A stretch of 64,000 bases of DNA. Source: an uncultured Ruminiclostridium sp. (lineage in GTDB: Bacteria; Bacillota; Clostridia; Oscillospirales; Ruminococcaceae). This document shows positions 1-9,014 of this stretch, one piece after another. A program made the translations under genes and the position numbers. The stretch covers positions 1 through 64,000 of the forward strand of contig CALXIO010000003.1 in assembly GCA_944388385.1 (NCBI GenBank). The letters run 5' to 3'. Each line of letters begins with the position of its first letter. Position 1 is the stretch's first letter. The notes beneath the pieces were generated by a model. It was not told the origin of the DNA. It saw only the letters and a list, made by a program, of their open reading frames with translations, and searched no databases.

Positions 1-61
1 CGGCTTGTGTGTTGCTACCGTGACTGGTGTTCAGACGGGCGCGCCTCCGAGCTCGCCAAAA
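1..61. other. Sequence flanking the leader side of the CRISPR array
   Basis: The array's only degenerate repeat is at its right end, so the left side is by convention the leader side. These 61 bases are GC-rich rather than AT-rich and contain no recognisable repeat copy. At most they are the inner edge of a leader. The cas genes, if present, must lie left of the window. Confidence 0.4.
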
Positions 62-759
62 GTCGCACCCCTTGTGGGTGCGTGGATTGAAATTATTGTC
101 AAACCTTGTGATAACTTGACGGAGCAGAGTCGCACCCCTTGTGGGTGCGTGGATTGAAATACGGTGTACCGATAAGCGGGCGGACATGGCAAGATGTCGC
201 ACCCCTTGTGGGTGCGTGGATTGAAATTTTCATTGTCTATATTATACACTTTTTGTACATATGTCGCACCCCTTGTGGGTGCGTGGATTGAAATTTGTAT
301 ATAATCGTCATATGTTTTTGGTGTGCCGGTCGCACCCCTTGTGGGTGCGTGGATTGAAATTCATAGGGTACAGCCGCCGCCGATGATGATTTATTGTCGC
401 ACCCCTTGTGGGTGCGTGGATTGAAATGACGAATACATATCTAGAAAATCCTACCTAGAGAAGTCGCACCCCTTGTGGGTGCGTGGATTGAAATTCCCAA
501 AATCGGAAGACGAATACAAGCTATTAAGTCGCACCCCTTGTGGGTGCGTGGATTGAAATTCTCAAAAATTTTATATCCTATGCCCCCGATTTAAGTCGCA
601 CCCCTTGTGGGTGCGTGGATTGAAATATTATGCTCCTATCCGCAAGCAGTATTATATATTAGTCGCACCCCTTGTGGGTGCGTGGATTGAAATCAGAGCT
701 TACACAATTTAAAGAACAAGCCGACCGGTCGCACCCCTTGTGGGTGCGGGGGTTGAAAA
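62..759 (+). CRISPR. CRISPR array, 11 repeats and 10 spacers, type I-C-like
   Basis: Eleven copies of a 32-base repeat start at 62, 129, 196, 263, 329, 396, 463, 528, 595, 662 and 728. The repeat opens GTCGCACCCC and ends GTGGATTGAAAT. Its core GCACCC-CTTGT-GGGTGC forms a six-base-pair hairpin. Ten copies are identical; the last (728-759) is altered near its end (GGGGGTTGAAAA), marking the leader-distal end. Spacers are 33-35 bases and all differ. The repeat form (GTCGC..., hairpin, ...ATTGAAAT) is that of type I-C (Dvulg) systems. This is established knowledge of repeat families; no cas gene is visible to confirm it. The uniform repeats suggest a recently active array. Confidence 0.97.
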
Positions 760-764
760 ATGAA

Positions 765-799
765 CAACAGGCGTATGCAAAAACTGCATACGCCTGTTG
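765..799 (-). terminator. Terminator of the TIGR04076 gene
   Basis: A perfect 15-base-pair stem (765-779 with 785-799, loop AAAAC) lies just past the stop of the minus-strand gene. On the minus strand it is followed by five T residues (756-760). Those T residues are the last bases of the degenerate final CRISPR repeat, so array end and terminator abut. Confidence 0.8.
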
Positions 800-820
800 C
801 CGTTTATAATATCCGATAAT

Positions 821-1231
821 TCACCCGGAATAAGCCTCATCCTCAGAATTGCTGAAATTCTGTTTTTCAAGCCAGGCCTGTTCCTCCTCATTTTCGGGAA
901 TATCTATACGCTCGATTTTGAATATGACCGGGCGAGTTCCGTCATTACAGCAAGCGATCATCATCCGCTCGTCATTAGTCCATTTGTGCATGATCGAGCC
1001 GCCTTGCAAAGCAGTATAAACATAGCGGCTGATGGCGTCCCATGTCTCGCCGCAGAATTTTCCGTTCATAAGGTGATAAAAATCATCCTGCTGTGGTGTA
1101 CGCTTCAGAAGAAATGTATCCCCGGCCTTGAAAAAGGGGCAAGGTCCGGCATTTTTATCAGCAAGGTATTTTTGCTGCAGTTCAGGAAAAACCTTAGTTT
1201 CAAGAACGGTAATTTTACATTCGTGTATCAT
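821..1231 (-). CDS. TIGR04076 family protein
   Basis: The 136-residue product begins MIHECKITVLETKVFPELQ and contains CPFFKAGDTFLL near residue 31. This Cys-Pro-Phe-Phe/Gly-Asp pattern is typical of the small TIGR04076 family in anaerobic bacteria, whose function is unknown. The ATG at 1231 has a GGAGGTT ribosome site just upstream on the minus strand. A TTGACA-17-TATAAT promoter (1253-1281) and a strong terminator (765-799) make it a one-gene transcript. Family copies are often about 80-100 residues; the acidic tail after about residue 110 is extra. It lies between the CRISPR array and the broken nuclease-like gene, but nothing links it to defence. The family call is by pattern only. Confidence 0.7.
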   Translation of the reverse strand: MIHECKITVLETKVFPELQQKYLADKNAGPCPFFKAGDTFLLKRTPQQDDFYHLMNGKFCGETWDAISRYVYTALQGGSIMHKWTNDERMMIACCNDGTRPVIFKIERIDIPENEEEQAWLEKQNFSNSEDEAYSG

Positions 1232-1252
1232 ATAAACCTCCGTTTTTATTTT

Positions 1253-1281
1253 ATTATAGCAGGGGAAGGGGAGGGTGTCAA
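1253..1281 (-). promoter_or_regulatory. Promoter of the TIGR04076 gene
   Basis: On the minus strand, TTGACA (1276-1281) and TATAAT (1253-1258) are separated by exactly 17 bases. This is a consensus housekeeping promoter about 20 bases before the start codon. Confidence 0.8.
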
Positions 1282-1303
1282 TGGGGGAGGTGAGACTCTG
1301 CTA

Positions 1304-1364
1304 TTGAAATTTTTGGCTTCTTATGGTATACTTTAAATGCCACATAAATCGACATTTTATGGCA
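1304..1364 (+). promoter_or_regulatory. Promoter and possible operator of the broken nuclease-like gene
   Basis: TTGAAA (1304-1309), a 17-base spacer and TATACT (1327-1332) preceded by TGG form an extended -10 promoter. Just downstream, over the expected transcription start, an imperfect inverted repeat (about 1337-1364: TGCCA-ATAAA against TTTATGGCA) could be an operator or leader hairpin. The two promoter elements are clear; the operator is an inference. Confidence 0.55.
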
Positions 1365-1439
1365 ATTTAATAAAATGATCCAAATGTTATAAAAAAAGTA
1401 ATTATACGGATGACCATAAACTGAGGAGGTATATATTGA

Positions 1440-3224
1440 ATGGGTAAAGAAATCTCTTTTACTCTTATTCCAAAGAAGAGATCACAAAAGAGTAATCAGA
1501 AAGTTAACATAGGTATATATGATTATGCATCAGATTTATTTGATGAATTGGAAAATAAAAAATTCATCACTCGTATAAAAGAAATTCCTCAACTTGGCGT
1601 TATCAAGGTACAAAAAATTTATTAAAATCACGTTATGATTACATTATGCTTCAATTGTATATTCATCAACTTATAAGATATGAAGTGAATAGAAATTTGA
1701 AATTTTCTTATAATAATCATATATCGTCGGACGATTTTAAAAATTGAAATATTTGTATACCAAAGGACTTGTCAATTTTGGATTTCCTTCAGTTACTTAC
1801 TATCGTTTACAACATTGGCCATTTCTATAATACATTTACTGCATCACGGGCTATTACTATGTTAGCATCGGAGGATAAGACATTTTTTGATATGGTGTTA
1901 AATGCTTCTTCGAGCAAACGATATAAAGAGGCAGCGCAGAGTATACTTAAAAGCAAAAACTACCTAAGATTACATTTGCTCAATTCTATACTTATACTCG
2001 AACAATGTGATCAAACTAACAACTCTGTATTATTAGCTATGGAAATACTATATGCTTACATAAATGAATCCTGCTTTTCAAAAGATGATAAATTATGGTA
2101 TGTTTTTTCTATTTTTAGAAATGTTAGGTCATTATCATATATGGCTTATGACTTACAAATTTCAAACACTCCATTTTTAATAGATATATGTAACAAACAA
2201 GCAATGATTTTATTGTTAAAGGAATTGTTATCCGAGTACAACAACAATCAACCATCACTTAAATTAATTGAATCAATCGCAAAACTACTTGATGATACTG
2301 TTTATAATGAAAATTCCAATGCTATATGTTACTACAAAATCTCCCGAAAAATAGTTTCTTTAATCAAAAAAGATCCTGGCTACATAAATAAGGATTATTA
2401 TGCCGATTTTTTTATCAATAAAAACAGTGTTTTAAATAAACCGCATAATCATAAGCGTGATTTCGTTCACTCTCAGATATTAAAGCTTACTTTTTCTGAA
2501 GATCAGCGGCATTTGTCTGAAGCATTGTTCAAGGAACTGGAAAAGATTAACAACACCCGTGTAGGATATTATGACAGACATTCAGGCGAGCAAACGATTC
2601 TGGTATCAATAAAAAAGAACTGCGATTATGCAGCTAAAAGTTATGCTGCGTTTAAATCTATGAAGTGTGCAGTAAGCTGTCTAAAAAGAATACATACAAT
2701 TACTTCAACAGATAAAAGATTTATTCTCTGTGTAAAATTTTTCTTATTCTATCTGTTTGATGAAAGTCCCGTTTCAATTAAACCTACAATTGATAATGAA
2801 AAATGTGTTATATGTACACGCGGTAGAAAATCTCGTATTAAGGAGATAAAATTGCTCAAATCTTACTCGCAAGAAACAACTGACATGATGCATGAAGTAC
2901 AATTTTTGCTCAGCCGGTTAGAAAATGATTCTAAAAATGATATAAGCATTACTATACCGGCAAGTATACTTGTTTATCAAAAGAATAACAGTGGAATTAT
3001 GAATCGTGAATTTGATGGACTTATTATACATCCTATGAGAAAGGTTAAACAAGTAATTTTCTTAGAAGCTAAGAATACAAAAAGTAAACCCTCTTATGCA
3101 AAAAAAATGTCTTAAAGATAAGCTTGACCAATTCCCCATTAATTATAATAGCGAGGATATACAAACTGTGATGTACGATGCTTTTTTAGAATATACAGTT
3201 GACAATAGGCATTTATCAATTTAA
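1440..3224 (+). pseudogene. Broken gene of about 594 codons with C-terminal PD-(D/E)XK-like nuclease motif
   Basis: Three open segments read as one protein once three lesions are repaired. Segment 1 starts at ATG 1440 behind GAGGAGGT and runs to about 1605. Reading then continues in another frame (QGTKNLLKSRYDYIMLQ...) to an in-frame TGA at 1745-1747. The same frame resumes (NICIPKDLSILDFLQLL...) to 3115. There a run of eight A (3100-3107) shifts the frame; with seven A it continues KCLKDKLDQFPINYNSEDIQ to TAA at 3222-3224. The end holds REFDGLII, then QVIFLEAKN, the D...ExK pattern of PD-(D/E)XK nucleases. The middle is helical with no motif I recognise. The segment is clearly AT-richer than its neighbours, a sign of transfer. 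A promoter (1304-1332) and a shared terminator (3251-3277) remain. It may be a lost defence nuclease, a slippage-controlled gene or assembly error. I cannot name the family. Confidence 0.75.
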
Positions 3225-3250
3225 TACATATTATTTTATTTAAATACAAA

Positions 3251-3277
3251 AAACACCGCTGTTTTCCAGCGGTGTTT
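3251..3277. terminator. Bidirectional terminator between the broken gene and the RM operon
   Basis: An 11-base-pair stem AAACACCGCTG / CAGCGGTGTTT with loop TTTTC is flanked by A-rich sequence on the left and T-rich sequence on the right. It can end both converging transcripts. The stop codon of the helicase gene (3276-3278) lies at its edge. Confidence 0.8.
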
Positions 3278-6200
3278 ATTCTTTTATCCCCCAAAACACC
3301 TCATCTAGCTTCTCCTCAAGCGTTCCGTCCTTTGCGTAGGGCAGCGCGTCCAGATTTTTCAGGTTGTGTCTGGTTATCAGAGAATCCTTATCAAATCCGA
3401 GAATAAAGCTAAGGGCAATACGATAAATAATTTCTGTAGGTGCAAGGCCGTAAACCTGCTTTTCAAAAATATGAGCAAGTCTGTCCTCACGGGCAGGGTA
3501 GAGCGCTATCAGATTTTTGCTGTTGTAAAGACGCTTTACAATCTCCGCTATATATAAGCCGGATTTCATGTAAAGGTCTGCAAATGTCTTGTCCGGATCG
3601 TCAAAGCATCCCGGATTTTCCTGCTCAAGCATATCCACCATCTGCTTTACCACCTTTTTGGGAGTAAATATCTGATTAGTTTTCTGGGGTGGGATATAGT
3701 CAAAAATATCCTCTTTATTGCTTTCGTCAAAATAATCAGACAGGCGGTTTTTAAGGGCTAAAAACTCCTTTACGGAATCATCAAATACCACAGGATCAAA
3801 TAATTTACCCTGATAGAATTTCTCCTCTCCCGTGTTGGTATCGGTATAATTGCCGCCGTCACGCAGAAAACGAAATTCATCAATGGAGATACTGGTTACC
3901 TCCTTGAAAACTTCATCGGGAATAATGGCATCAAAGTTAGCAAGGGTAGTATTTTCATCTCCGTAGGCCATAAGGAATGAGGGAATTGTACGAGCAAAGC
4001 CACGCAGGTGATTGCGTACACCTTCCTCAATGCTTTCCTTCTTATTCTCCCTTTTTTTAGTTTCAGCTGTGCGTACAGTTCCCTCTGTCAAAACCGGTAA
4101 TGTCTCTTTGATAGTTTCGTTCATTCGTGTTTGAAAATTTTCTCTTGCTTCGGTTATAAGAGCGTTATACTCCTCATTAACCTCTTCTTCGGTTTTGCCT
4201 GTACTTTCAAGGTCGGACAGAGCCTTTTCGTGCTGTAGCTTTATTTCAGCCTTCTTTATTGTAAAGTTGCCGACTTCCTGAGTAATTATTTTTTCGCACT
4301 TCTGTTCAAGACTTTTGCGTATGGCTTTTTCATCTCTTTGCTTAATATCCTTGCCATATTTTTTTGTTGTGGAATCCATTATAGGATTTACAATTGTTGC
4401 ATTGAAAGTTTCCATTAACTTATCTAACATCTGATCTTCAGGAGTTTTTTTGACAACATCAGAAGTTTTAGTTTCAAAGGATTCTATTATATCACCATAG
4501 ATTTTACCGCCGAAAATATCATTTGTCATTTTGGTGATAAATTGATCGTCAATTACAATATCACCGTCTTCATTAACTTTTATTTCGTTTCTTTCCTCGG
4601 CAGAAACATTTATCAGTTCACCCTCTGATACAGGCTGGAGACTTTTGATAATGTCCATTACCTCCTGGGGCGCACCAAAAATATTTGAGATATTCTGGAA
4701 AAGGAAATTTGACATAAATCCTCTGTGAACTACCTCAAGAGCACGAATTTTTCTGGGAATAGACAGCACCTTTTCAGCGTCAAGCTCGATCATTCTGCCG
4801 TTTTCATCTTCGCCGATAACAGGGAAGAAGTTAAGCAACTCACGGACATTCTGCTTTCTGGCATCGCTGTCACCACGTCCTCCGGTGGTACCTGAGGAAA
4901 GATCGTTTGCAAATTCTTCAAAAATGACAAGTGTTCTTGCAGGGTCAAAATCAAATATATAGGCATTTTCCTTTGTATAGTATTTGCCGTCCTTTTTGTA
5001 TTTCCACGGATTCTGAACACGAAAGGCTGTCTGCATATAAAGGGCAGGGCTCTTGATATTGCTCAATACAAGTACACCTGTCCATTCAGGTATAGTAATA
5101 CCTGTTGTAAGCTGTCCTACTGAAAGAGTTATTGTCTTTTCGTAATTATCTATAGCTTCCCTTACTTTATCAAAGGACTTTTTTCTTTCCTCGTCCTCAG
5201 ACAGTTTGCCGTCTCCTGCCGCAAGTATAATTTTATATTCCTTGAATACAGGATGATTTTGTAACTTTTCAGCCAAAGCTTTAGCACTATCCACACGGTT
5301 AAGAAGCCATAATGTGTGCTTTAATTCTCCACGAAGCTCATCGGTGGAGTAGGGGTATTTTTCAAGCTTTGTCAGCGCATTAAGGAACTTATCCACCGAT
5401 TCATCATACTTGAATGTACCGTCAGATTTTGTTTCAAAGAACAAGTTAAGGTCAAAAGCATATTCCTCTGTTTCGCCGTTTATCTCTATTCCTTGCCTTA
5501 TTTCATCGAGGATAATTTCGGACATCTGATAGGTAAACAAATTAAGACTGGGAAGATTTTCATAAGGATTATTGCCATTCTCATAATTCCAGTCACGCTT
5601 GGCCTTCTGCTCATCCATATAAGTCCAGTTATAAATTGCCTCATCTGAAAACTTATCATTTGCCAGAGCCTTGAAGGGTGTGCCGGAAAGATGAAGAGTA
5701 TACTTTCTTTTTATCTGATAAAATGCAATATCAGTTTTTGTTGTATCAACACCCTCATGAGCCTCGTCTATTACAAGAAGATCCCATTCGATTTCTTTTA
5801 TTTCTTTTAACTTATCAAGGGAACCGCCAAAATGTACAGAGCCTTTCAGATCCTGAAGGCTGACAAATTCAATGGGAGAATTTTTCTTGCCGTCACGAAC
5901 ACTTTCCGTATACTGCTTTCTTGAAAAAACATAAGGCTTTCCTTTAAGGCTGTCTGTTTCGCTGACAAATGTAAAGCCGGATTCATCACCTAAAAATTTA
6001 ACATAATCCTCATACCATGAGTTAGCAATTACAGGGCGATTGGTTACAATAAGGACATTAAAGGCCTTGTTTCCGGCTGATTTCATTTTCTTGCAAAGGT
6101 CATAAGTGGCAAGAGTTTTGCCGAAACGGGGCTTTGCATTCCAGAGAAATTCGCCCTTAGGGTGGGTGCCGAAATATTCCAGAGCCTTAGTAACAGCATT

Positions 6201-6596
6201 CCCTTGTTCAGCACGAAGGGTATAGGGGATTGCTGTGCCGGTAGCCTTTAATCTGCCACGGTTTTGCTTAAAATCCATCAGCTTTAATTTGGAATTGTCA
6301 GGGGAAATCTCAAACCATTCGGTATCTGCCTTGCGCGGTACACCACTTTTTTGAAGATATACATGAAAATCATGATCGGTAAAGCTGTCGCCTGTACCGT
6401 CATCATAAACCGCCATAGATTTCCATTCGAGCTGTGCAATAGTGTCGCTTGTGTGGGTCTGCTGTTTAATGCGGTCCTCTACCGTCTGCTTTTCTGTATA
6501 GCCTATCTTTATCCAGCCCTCATGTCTTTTTATTTCGGGGGTGGTATAGGCATAAAGCATGGGTATAATCTGTTTTGTGGTGTTGATTTTAATCAT
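3276..6596 (-). CDS. Restriction protein: GIY-YIG-like nuclease, SF2 helicase and partial methylase domain
   Basis: The 1106-residue product is the likely DNA-cutting and translocating subunit of a restriction-modification system. Residues 12-100 look like a GIY-YIG/T5orf172 nuclease domain (LYAYTTPE, then GWIKIGYT, DRI, ending DTEWFEIS). The SF2 helicase follows: Walker A NAKPRFGKT (153-161), DEAH (277-280), SGTPF (304-308), TTGITIPEW (497-505), and QTAFRVQNP (522-530) with the motif VI arginine. A charged, probably coiled-coil stretch spans about 740-860. From about residue 990 a methylase-like piece appears (IFTPKKVVKQMVDML, then FADLYMKSGLYIAEI). It resembles motifs X and I of N6-adenine methylases, but no NPPY box follows. 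The ATG overlaps the stop of the methylase gene by one base (TGATG), so the two are translationally coupled. The combination resembles type ISP or type III-like enzymes, but I cannot place it in a named subtype. Confidence 0.85.
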   Translation of the reverse strand: MIKINTTKQIIPMLYAYTTPEIKRHEGWIKIGYTEKQTVEDRIKQQTHTSDTIAQLEWKSMAVYDDGTGDSFTDHDFHVYLQKSGVPRKADTEWFEISPDNSKLKLMDFKQNRGRLKATGTAIPYTLRAEQGNAVTKALEYFGTHPKGEFLWNAKPRFGKTLATYDLCKKMKSAGNKAFNVLIVTNRPVIANSWYEDYVKFLGDESGFTFVSETDSLKGKPYVFSRKQYTESVRDGKKNSPIEFVSLQDLKGSVHFGGSLDKLKEIKEIEWDLLVIDEAHEGVDTTKTDIAFYQIKRKYTLHLSGTPFKALANDKFSDEAIYNWTYMDEQKAKRDWNYENGNNPYENLPSLNLFTYQMSEIILDEIRQGIEINGETEEYAFDLNLFFETKSDGTFKYDESVDKFLNALTKLEKYPYSTDELRGELKHTLWLLNRVDSAKALAEKLQNHPVFKEYKIILAAGDGKLSEDEERKKSFDKVREAIDNYEKTITLSVGQLTTGITIPEWTGVLVLSNIKSPALYMQTAFRVQNPWKYKKDGKYYTKENAYIFDFDPARTLVIFEEFANDLSSGTTGGRGDSDARKQNVRELLNFFPVIGEDENGRMIELDAEKVLSIPRKIRALEVVHRGFMSNFLFQNISNIFGAPQEVMDIIKSLQPVSEGELINVSAEERNEIKVNEDGDIVIDDQFITKMTNDIFGGKIYGDIIESFETKTSDVVKKTPEDQMLDKLMETFNATIVNPIMDSTTKKYGKDIKQRDEKAIRKSLEQKCEKIITQEVGNFTIKKAEIKLQHEKALSDLESTGKTEEEVNEEYNALITEARENFQTRMNETIKETLPVLTEGTVRTAETKKRENKKESIEEGVRNHLRGFARTIPSFLMAYGDENTTLANFDAIIPDEVFKEVTSISIDEFRFLRDGGNYTDTNTGEEKFYQGKLFDPVVFDDSVKEFLALKNRLSDYFDESNKEDIFDYIPPQKTNQIFTPKKVVKQMVDMLEQENPGCFDDPDKTFADLYMKSGLYIAEIVKRLYNSKNLIALYPAREDRLAHIFEKQVYGLAPTEIIYRIALSFILGFDKDSLITRHNLKNLDALPYAKDGTLEEKLDEVFWGIKE

Positions 6597-8542
6597 CAGT
6601 TCATCTCCTTGACATGGCTTTCAATAAAGTTGATTTCTTCTTCTGATAATCCGTATTTTTTATAAAGCTGTTTGTCGATTTCGGGGATTGATTTACTCCA
6701 GTCAATATCGCTGTTTTCTGTAAAGTCCTGGAGGGGGACTTTTGCCCAAGTGGGTTTTGCATTATTTTGCGTTACTTTAAGTATTCCTAACATGGTACGT
6801 GCAAACTTGCTTTTAACATATTTCAAAATTGCTTCTGCTTCGCTTTTTGAATCAGTTTCGCCAATAGAAATATAAGTTTCTGTAAACCCGATGAGGGGCG
6901 TACCGATGAGGGGCGTACTTAAAACTTCTCCGATAGCTCCGCTACCGTTAGCTTTTGGTATCATGACTTTATATTTATATAAATTGTCAACAGGCTTAAC
7001 ATAATCTTTTCTGAACCACTTATAAAGTCGTTGTGATTTTATATTACCGTATATTTGTATGTATTCGTGTTCGTCATTTGGTTTTTCATCTGTAAACAAT
7101 GCGGGCATTCTTTCAAAAGCACTTGGTGCAATTCTTGAGTCTGCTGTTTTTTTCATCTCTTCGGGTTGTTCTTTGTATGCGGTTTCTGAATACCTATATA
7201 AACCTCTATTTGTGATAATATTACACAAACTTTCTTGCGAAATAGAGTCCACTTTTGCTTTTATAGAATTGAGTTCAGGGTATGCAGTAAATACTCCTAT
7301 AGCTCCGAAATTTTGACTGGAATTTCTATACCCAATAGCAATTCCGCCTTTAATATCTGTATTACCGAATACTTTGTTACTTTTAGGCTCGTAAAATAAA
7401 ATTTTAAAATGTTCATCATTTAACATTTTTTCATTCCATGTTTTTGGTGTGTATCCGGCATTAAATAAAAATCTTGCAGGTGTTATAAGTTCAACAGTAT
7501 CAGCTATTTTAAATGATTCTTCATAAAAATAATGATACAAGGATATATCGCTTTCGTTAGCACCGTTTGAATCCTGATGATACGGCGGATTACCAATTAT
7601 AAAATCAAACTTCATACTATTACCTCTCGTAGTCTTATTTTTGATATCGCTTATGGTTACCGGTTGTTTGCTTCTCCAATTCTGCAAAATACAGTTGGAT
7701 TCTGTAGTAGCTTCATCCTCTTCAAAGAAAAGCTGAAGCTGTGTTATATCTGCCTGCTCACTGCTTAAAGGGGGAATGTCCTTTAATCCGTCCATTTGCC
7801 ATATATTCCAGGCTATGATATTTGCAATCTGTTCAAGCTCTTTTTTATCAGCCTTTCTGTGATAGGTGTGTTCAAGATAATCACAGAAGGTTACAAGAAG
7901 GTTTATTCTTGCAATAAGAAGATTATCACCCTGATACTCATATCCGTATATGCTTTGATAGGCTCTTATTGTCCACCTGAGCCATTCTTCTTCAGAGTCG
8001 GTGTTTTCAGTTACCACACGCAATTTTCTGTCAAGAAGTCCTATTCTCTTTTCAATAGGAATTATCTCTCCGGTGGTGGTATCATATCTTGAAACAAGGT
8101 AGGGAGCTTCTCCGCAGGTAATTTCAAGACGTCTTGCATCAACATACTGATGCCATTTTTTCTTTTTCGGAAATACCACAGGACCCTTTGTTTCTTCCCA
8201 TGAATTATCATCATTAACACGATTAAAGGCATCCGGATAGCCAAACCATTCCTCATCGCAATAATTATTCATCACGTTGCAAAGCCAGGTTGGAGTGAAT
8301 ACCTCAGCCTTCTTTCGTGTGCGCAGGCTTTGTTCCGCCTGAGCCTTCATAACACGGGGCTGAATATCCAGAGTGGAAAAGCAGGATAATACGTCAGTCG
8401 TGATCTCATCAAGCTCATCACACTCCAAAGAGGAATAGGTATCGGTGGCAAAGATGATGTTCTTTTTTGTGGTTTTATCTTTAAGCAAAATATCAAGCAC
8501 ATCACCCACAGGAAAGTTTGCTATATCAATCAGGTCAGGCAA
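6596..8542 (-). CDS. Eco57I-type N6-adenine DNA methylase (RM modification subunit)
   Basis: The 648-residue product should methylate adenine in the system's target site, using S-adenosylmethionine, and so protect the host DNA. EVFTPTWLCNVM (about 80-91) is a motif X-like entry. LEITCGEAPYL (139-149) is the motif I region of the Eco57I-like family, and FDFIIGNPPYH (312-322) contains the catalytic NPPY box. The region from about residue 330 on probably recognises the target. The start is TTG at 8542 behind AAAGGAGG with six bases between; an ATG is absent at this place. A promoter lies at 8633-8661. It is the first gene of a two-gene operon and ends one base into the start codon of the nuclease-helicase gene. 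Making the methylase first is common in restriction systems. The family is clear; the recognition sequence cannot be deduced. Confidence 0.9.
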   Translation of the reverse strand: MPDLIDIANFPVGDVLDILLKDKTTKKNIIFATDTYSSLECDELDEITTDVLSCFSTLDIQPRVMKAQAEQSLRTRKKAEVFTPTWLCNVMNNYCDEEWFGYPDAFNRVNDDNSWEETKGPVVFPKKKKWHQYVDARRLEITCGEAPYLVSRYDTTTGEIIPIEKRIGLLDRKLRVVTENTDSEEEWLRWTIRAYQSIYGYEYQGDNLLIARINLLVTFCDYLEHTYHRKADKKELEQIANIIAWNIWQMDGLKDIPPLSSEQADITQLQLFFEEDEATTESNCILQNWRSKQPVTISDIKNKTTRGNSMKFDFIIGNPPYHQDSNGANESDISLYHYFYEESFKIADTVELITPARFLFNAGYTPKTWNEKMLNDEHFKILFYEPKSNKVFGNTDIKGGIAIGYRNSSQNFGAIGVFTAYPELNSIKAKVDSISQESLCNIITNRGLYRYSETAYKEQPEEMKKTADSRIAPSAFERMPALFTDEKPNDEHEYIQIYGNIKSQRLYKWFRKDYVKPVDNLYKYKVMIPKANGSGAIGEVLSTPLIGTPLIGFTETYISIGETDSKSEAEAILKYVKSKFARTMLGILKVTQNNAKPTWAKVPLQDFTENSDIDWSKSIPEIDKQLYKKYGLSEEEINFIESHVKEMN

Positions 8543-8632
8543 GGAAATCCTCCTTTACAATTCGGTGATAGAATCAGAACAGAAAATGCTTCATTTCACA
8601 TCCCGAATAATTCCAATATTATACATAATTTA

Positions 8633-8661
8633 AGTATACCACAATATTTAATATAATGCAA
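8633..8661 (-). promoter_or_regulatory. Promoter of the restriction-modification operon
   Basis: On the minus strand, TTGCAT (8656-8661), a 17-base spacer and TATACT (8633-8638) with TGG in front form an extended -10 promoter. It lies about 90 bases upstream of the methylase start. Confidence 0.65.
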
Positions 8662-8783
8662 GGCATACAGGGACAATAAACTGTACTGTTTGAGAAGTTT
8701 ATAAGTTTTAAGCATTGTAAAATCTCCCCATGCGAATATACCCCACATAAGCTACATAGCATTTAATTTGTTGGGAATAAATA

Positions 8784-8805
8784 ACCCCCACCTTTCAGTG
8801 GGGGT
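8784..8805. other. Perfect 8-base-pair hairpin in a gene-poor region
   Basis: ACCCCCAC (8784-8791) pairs with GTGGGGGT (8798-8805) around CTTTCA. No T-run follows on the plus strand, so it is a poor terminator. It lies 65 bases before the solitary CRISPR-like repeat. The 8543-9311 stretch has no intact gene; apart from this hairpin it holds a promoter, the repeat relic and an ABC-ATPase relic. Confidence 0.5.
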
Positions 8806-8870
8806 CTTATGAGGGATTAAAGGGGTTATGGAAACACCATATATAACCTAAATTAAAATCACTAAGAGGA

Positions 8871-8903
8871 GTGACCACCCCTTATGGATGCTTAGATTGA
8901 AAT
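8871..8903 (+). repeat. Solitary decayed CRISPR repeat
   Basis: This 33-base stretch matches the array repeat with several substitutions and one extra base. It keeps the ACCCCTT core, GG-TGC, and an exact GATTGAAAT end, and lies in the same orientation as the array 8.1 kb to the left. No second copy is visible at one spacer distance on either side. I interpret it as a relic of a longer or second array. Confidence 0.65.
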
Positions 8904-9014
8904 TCCACTCGATTACTAGTTGACAGCAACGAAAAATCTGCTGACGGTCTTTTTTTCAGAGGGGCTTTCAAAGTGTCCTTGTATAAAAGCCAAACGTGAA
9001 TCAGAGATTAAAGT

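Noticed and set aside
31..249. Open frame on the minus strand across the start of the CRISPR array
   Set aside because: Made of repeat and spacer sequence; it repeats THPQG/APTRG units as a by-product of the array.
797..1336. Plus-strand open frame opposite the TIGR04076 gene
   Set aside because: Shadow of the real minus-strand gene, without ribosome site or family signs.
6892..6921. 15-base tandem duplication within the methylase gene
   Set aside because: It encodes TPLIGTPLIG, but methylases of this family normally have two PxxG units at this place, so it need not be an insertion.
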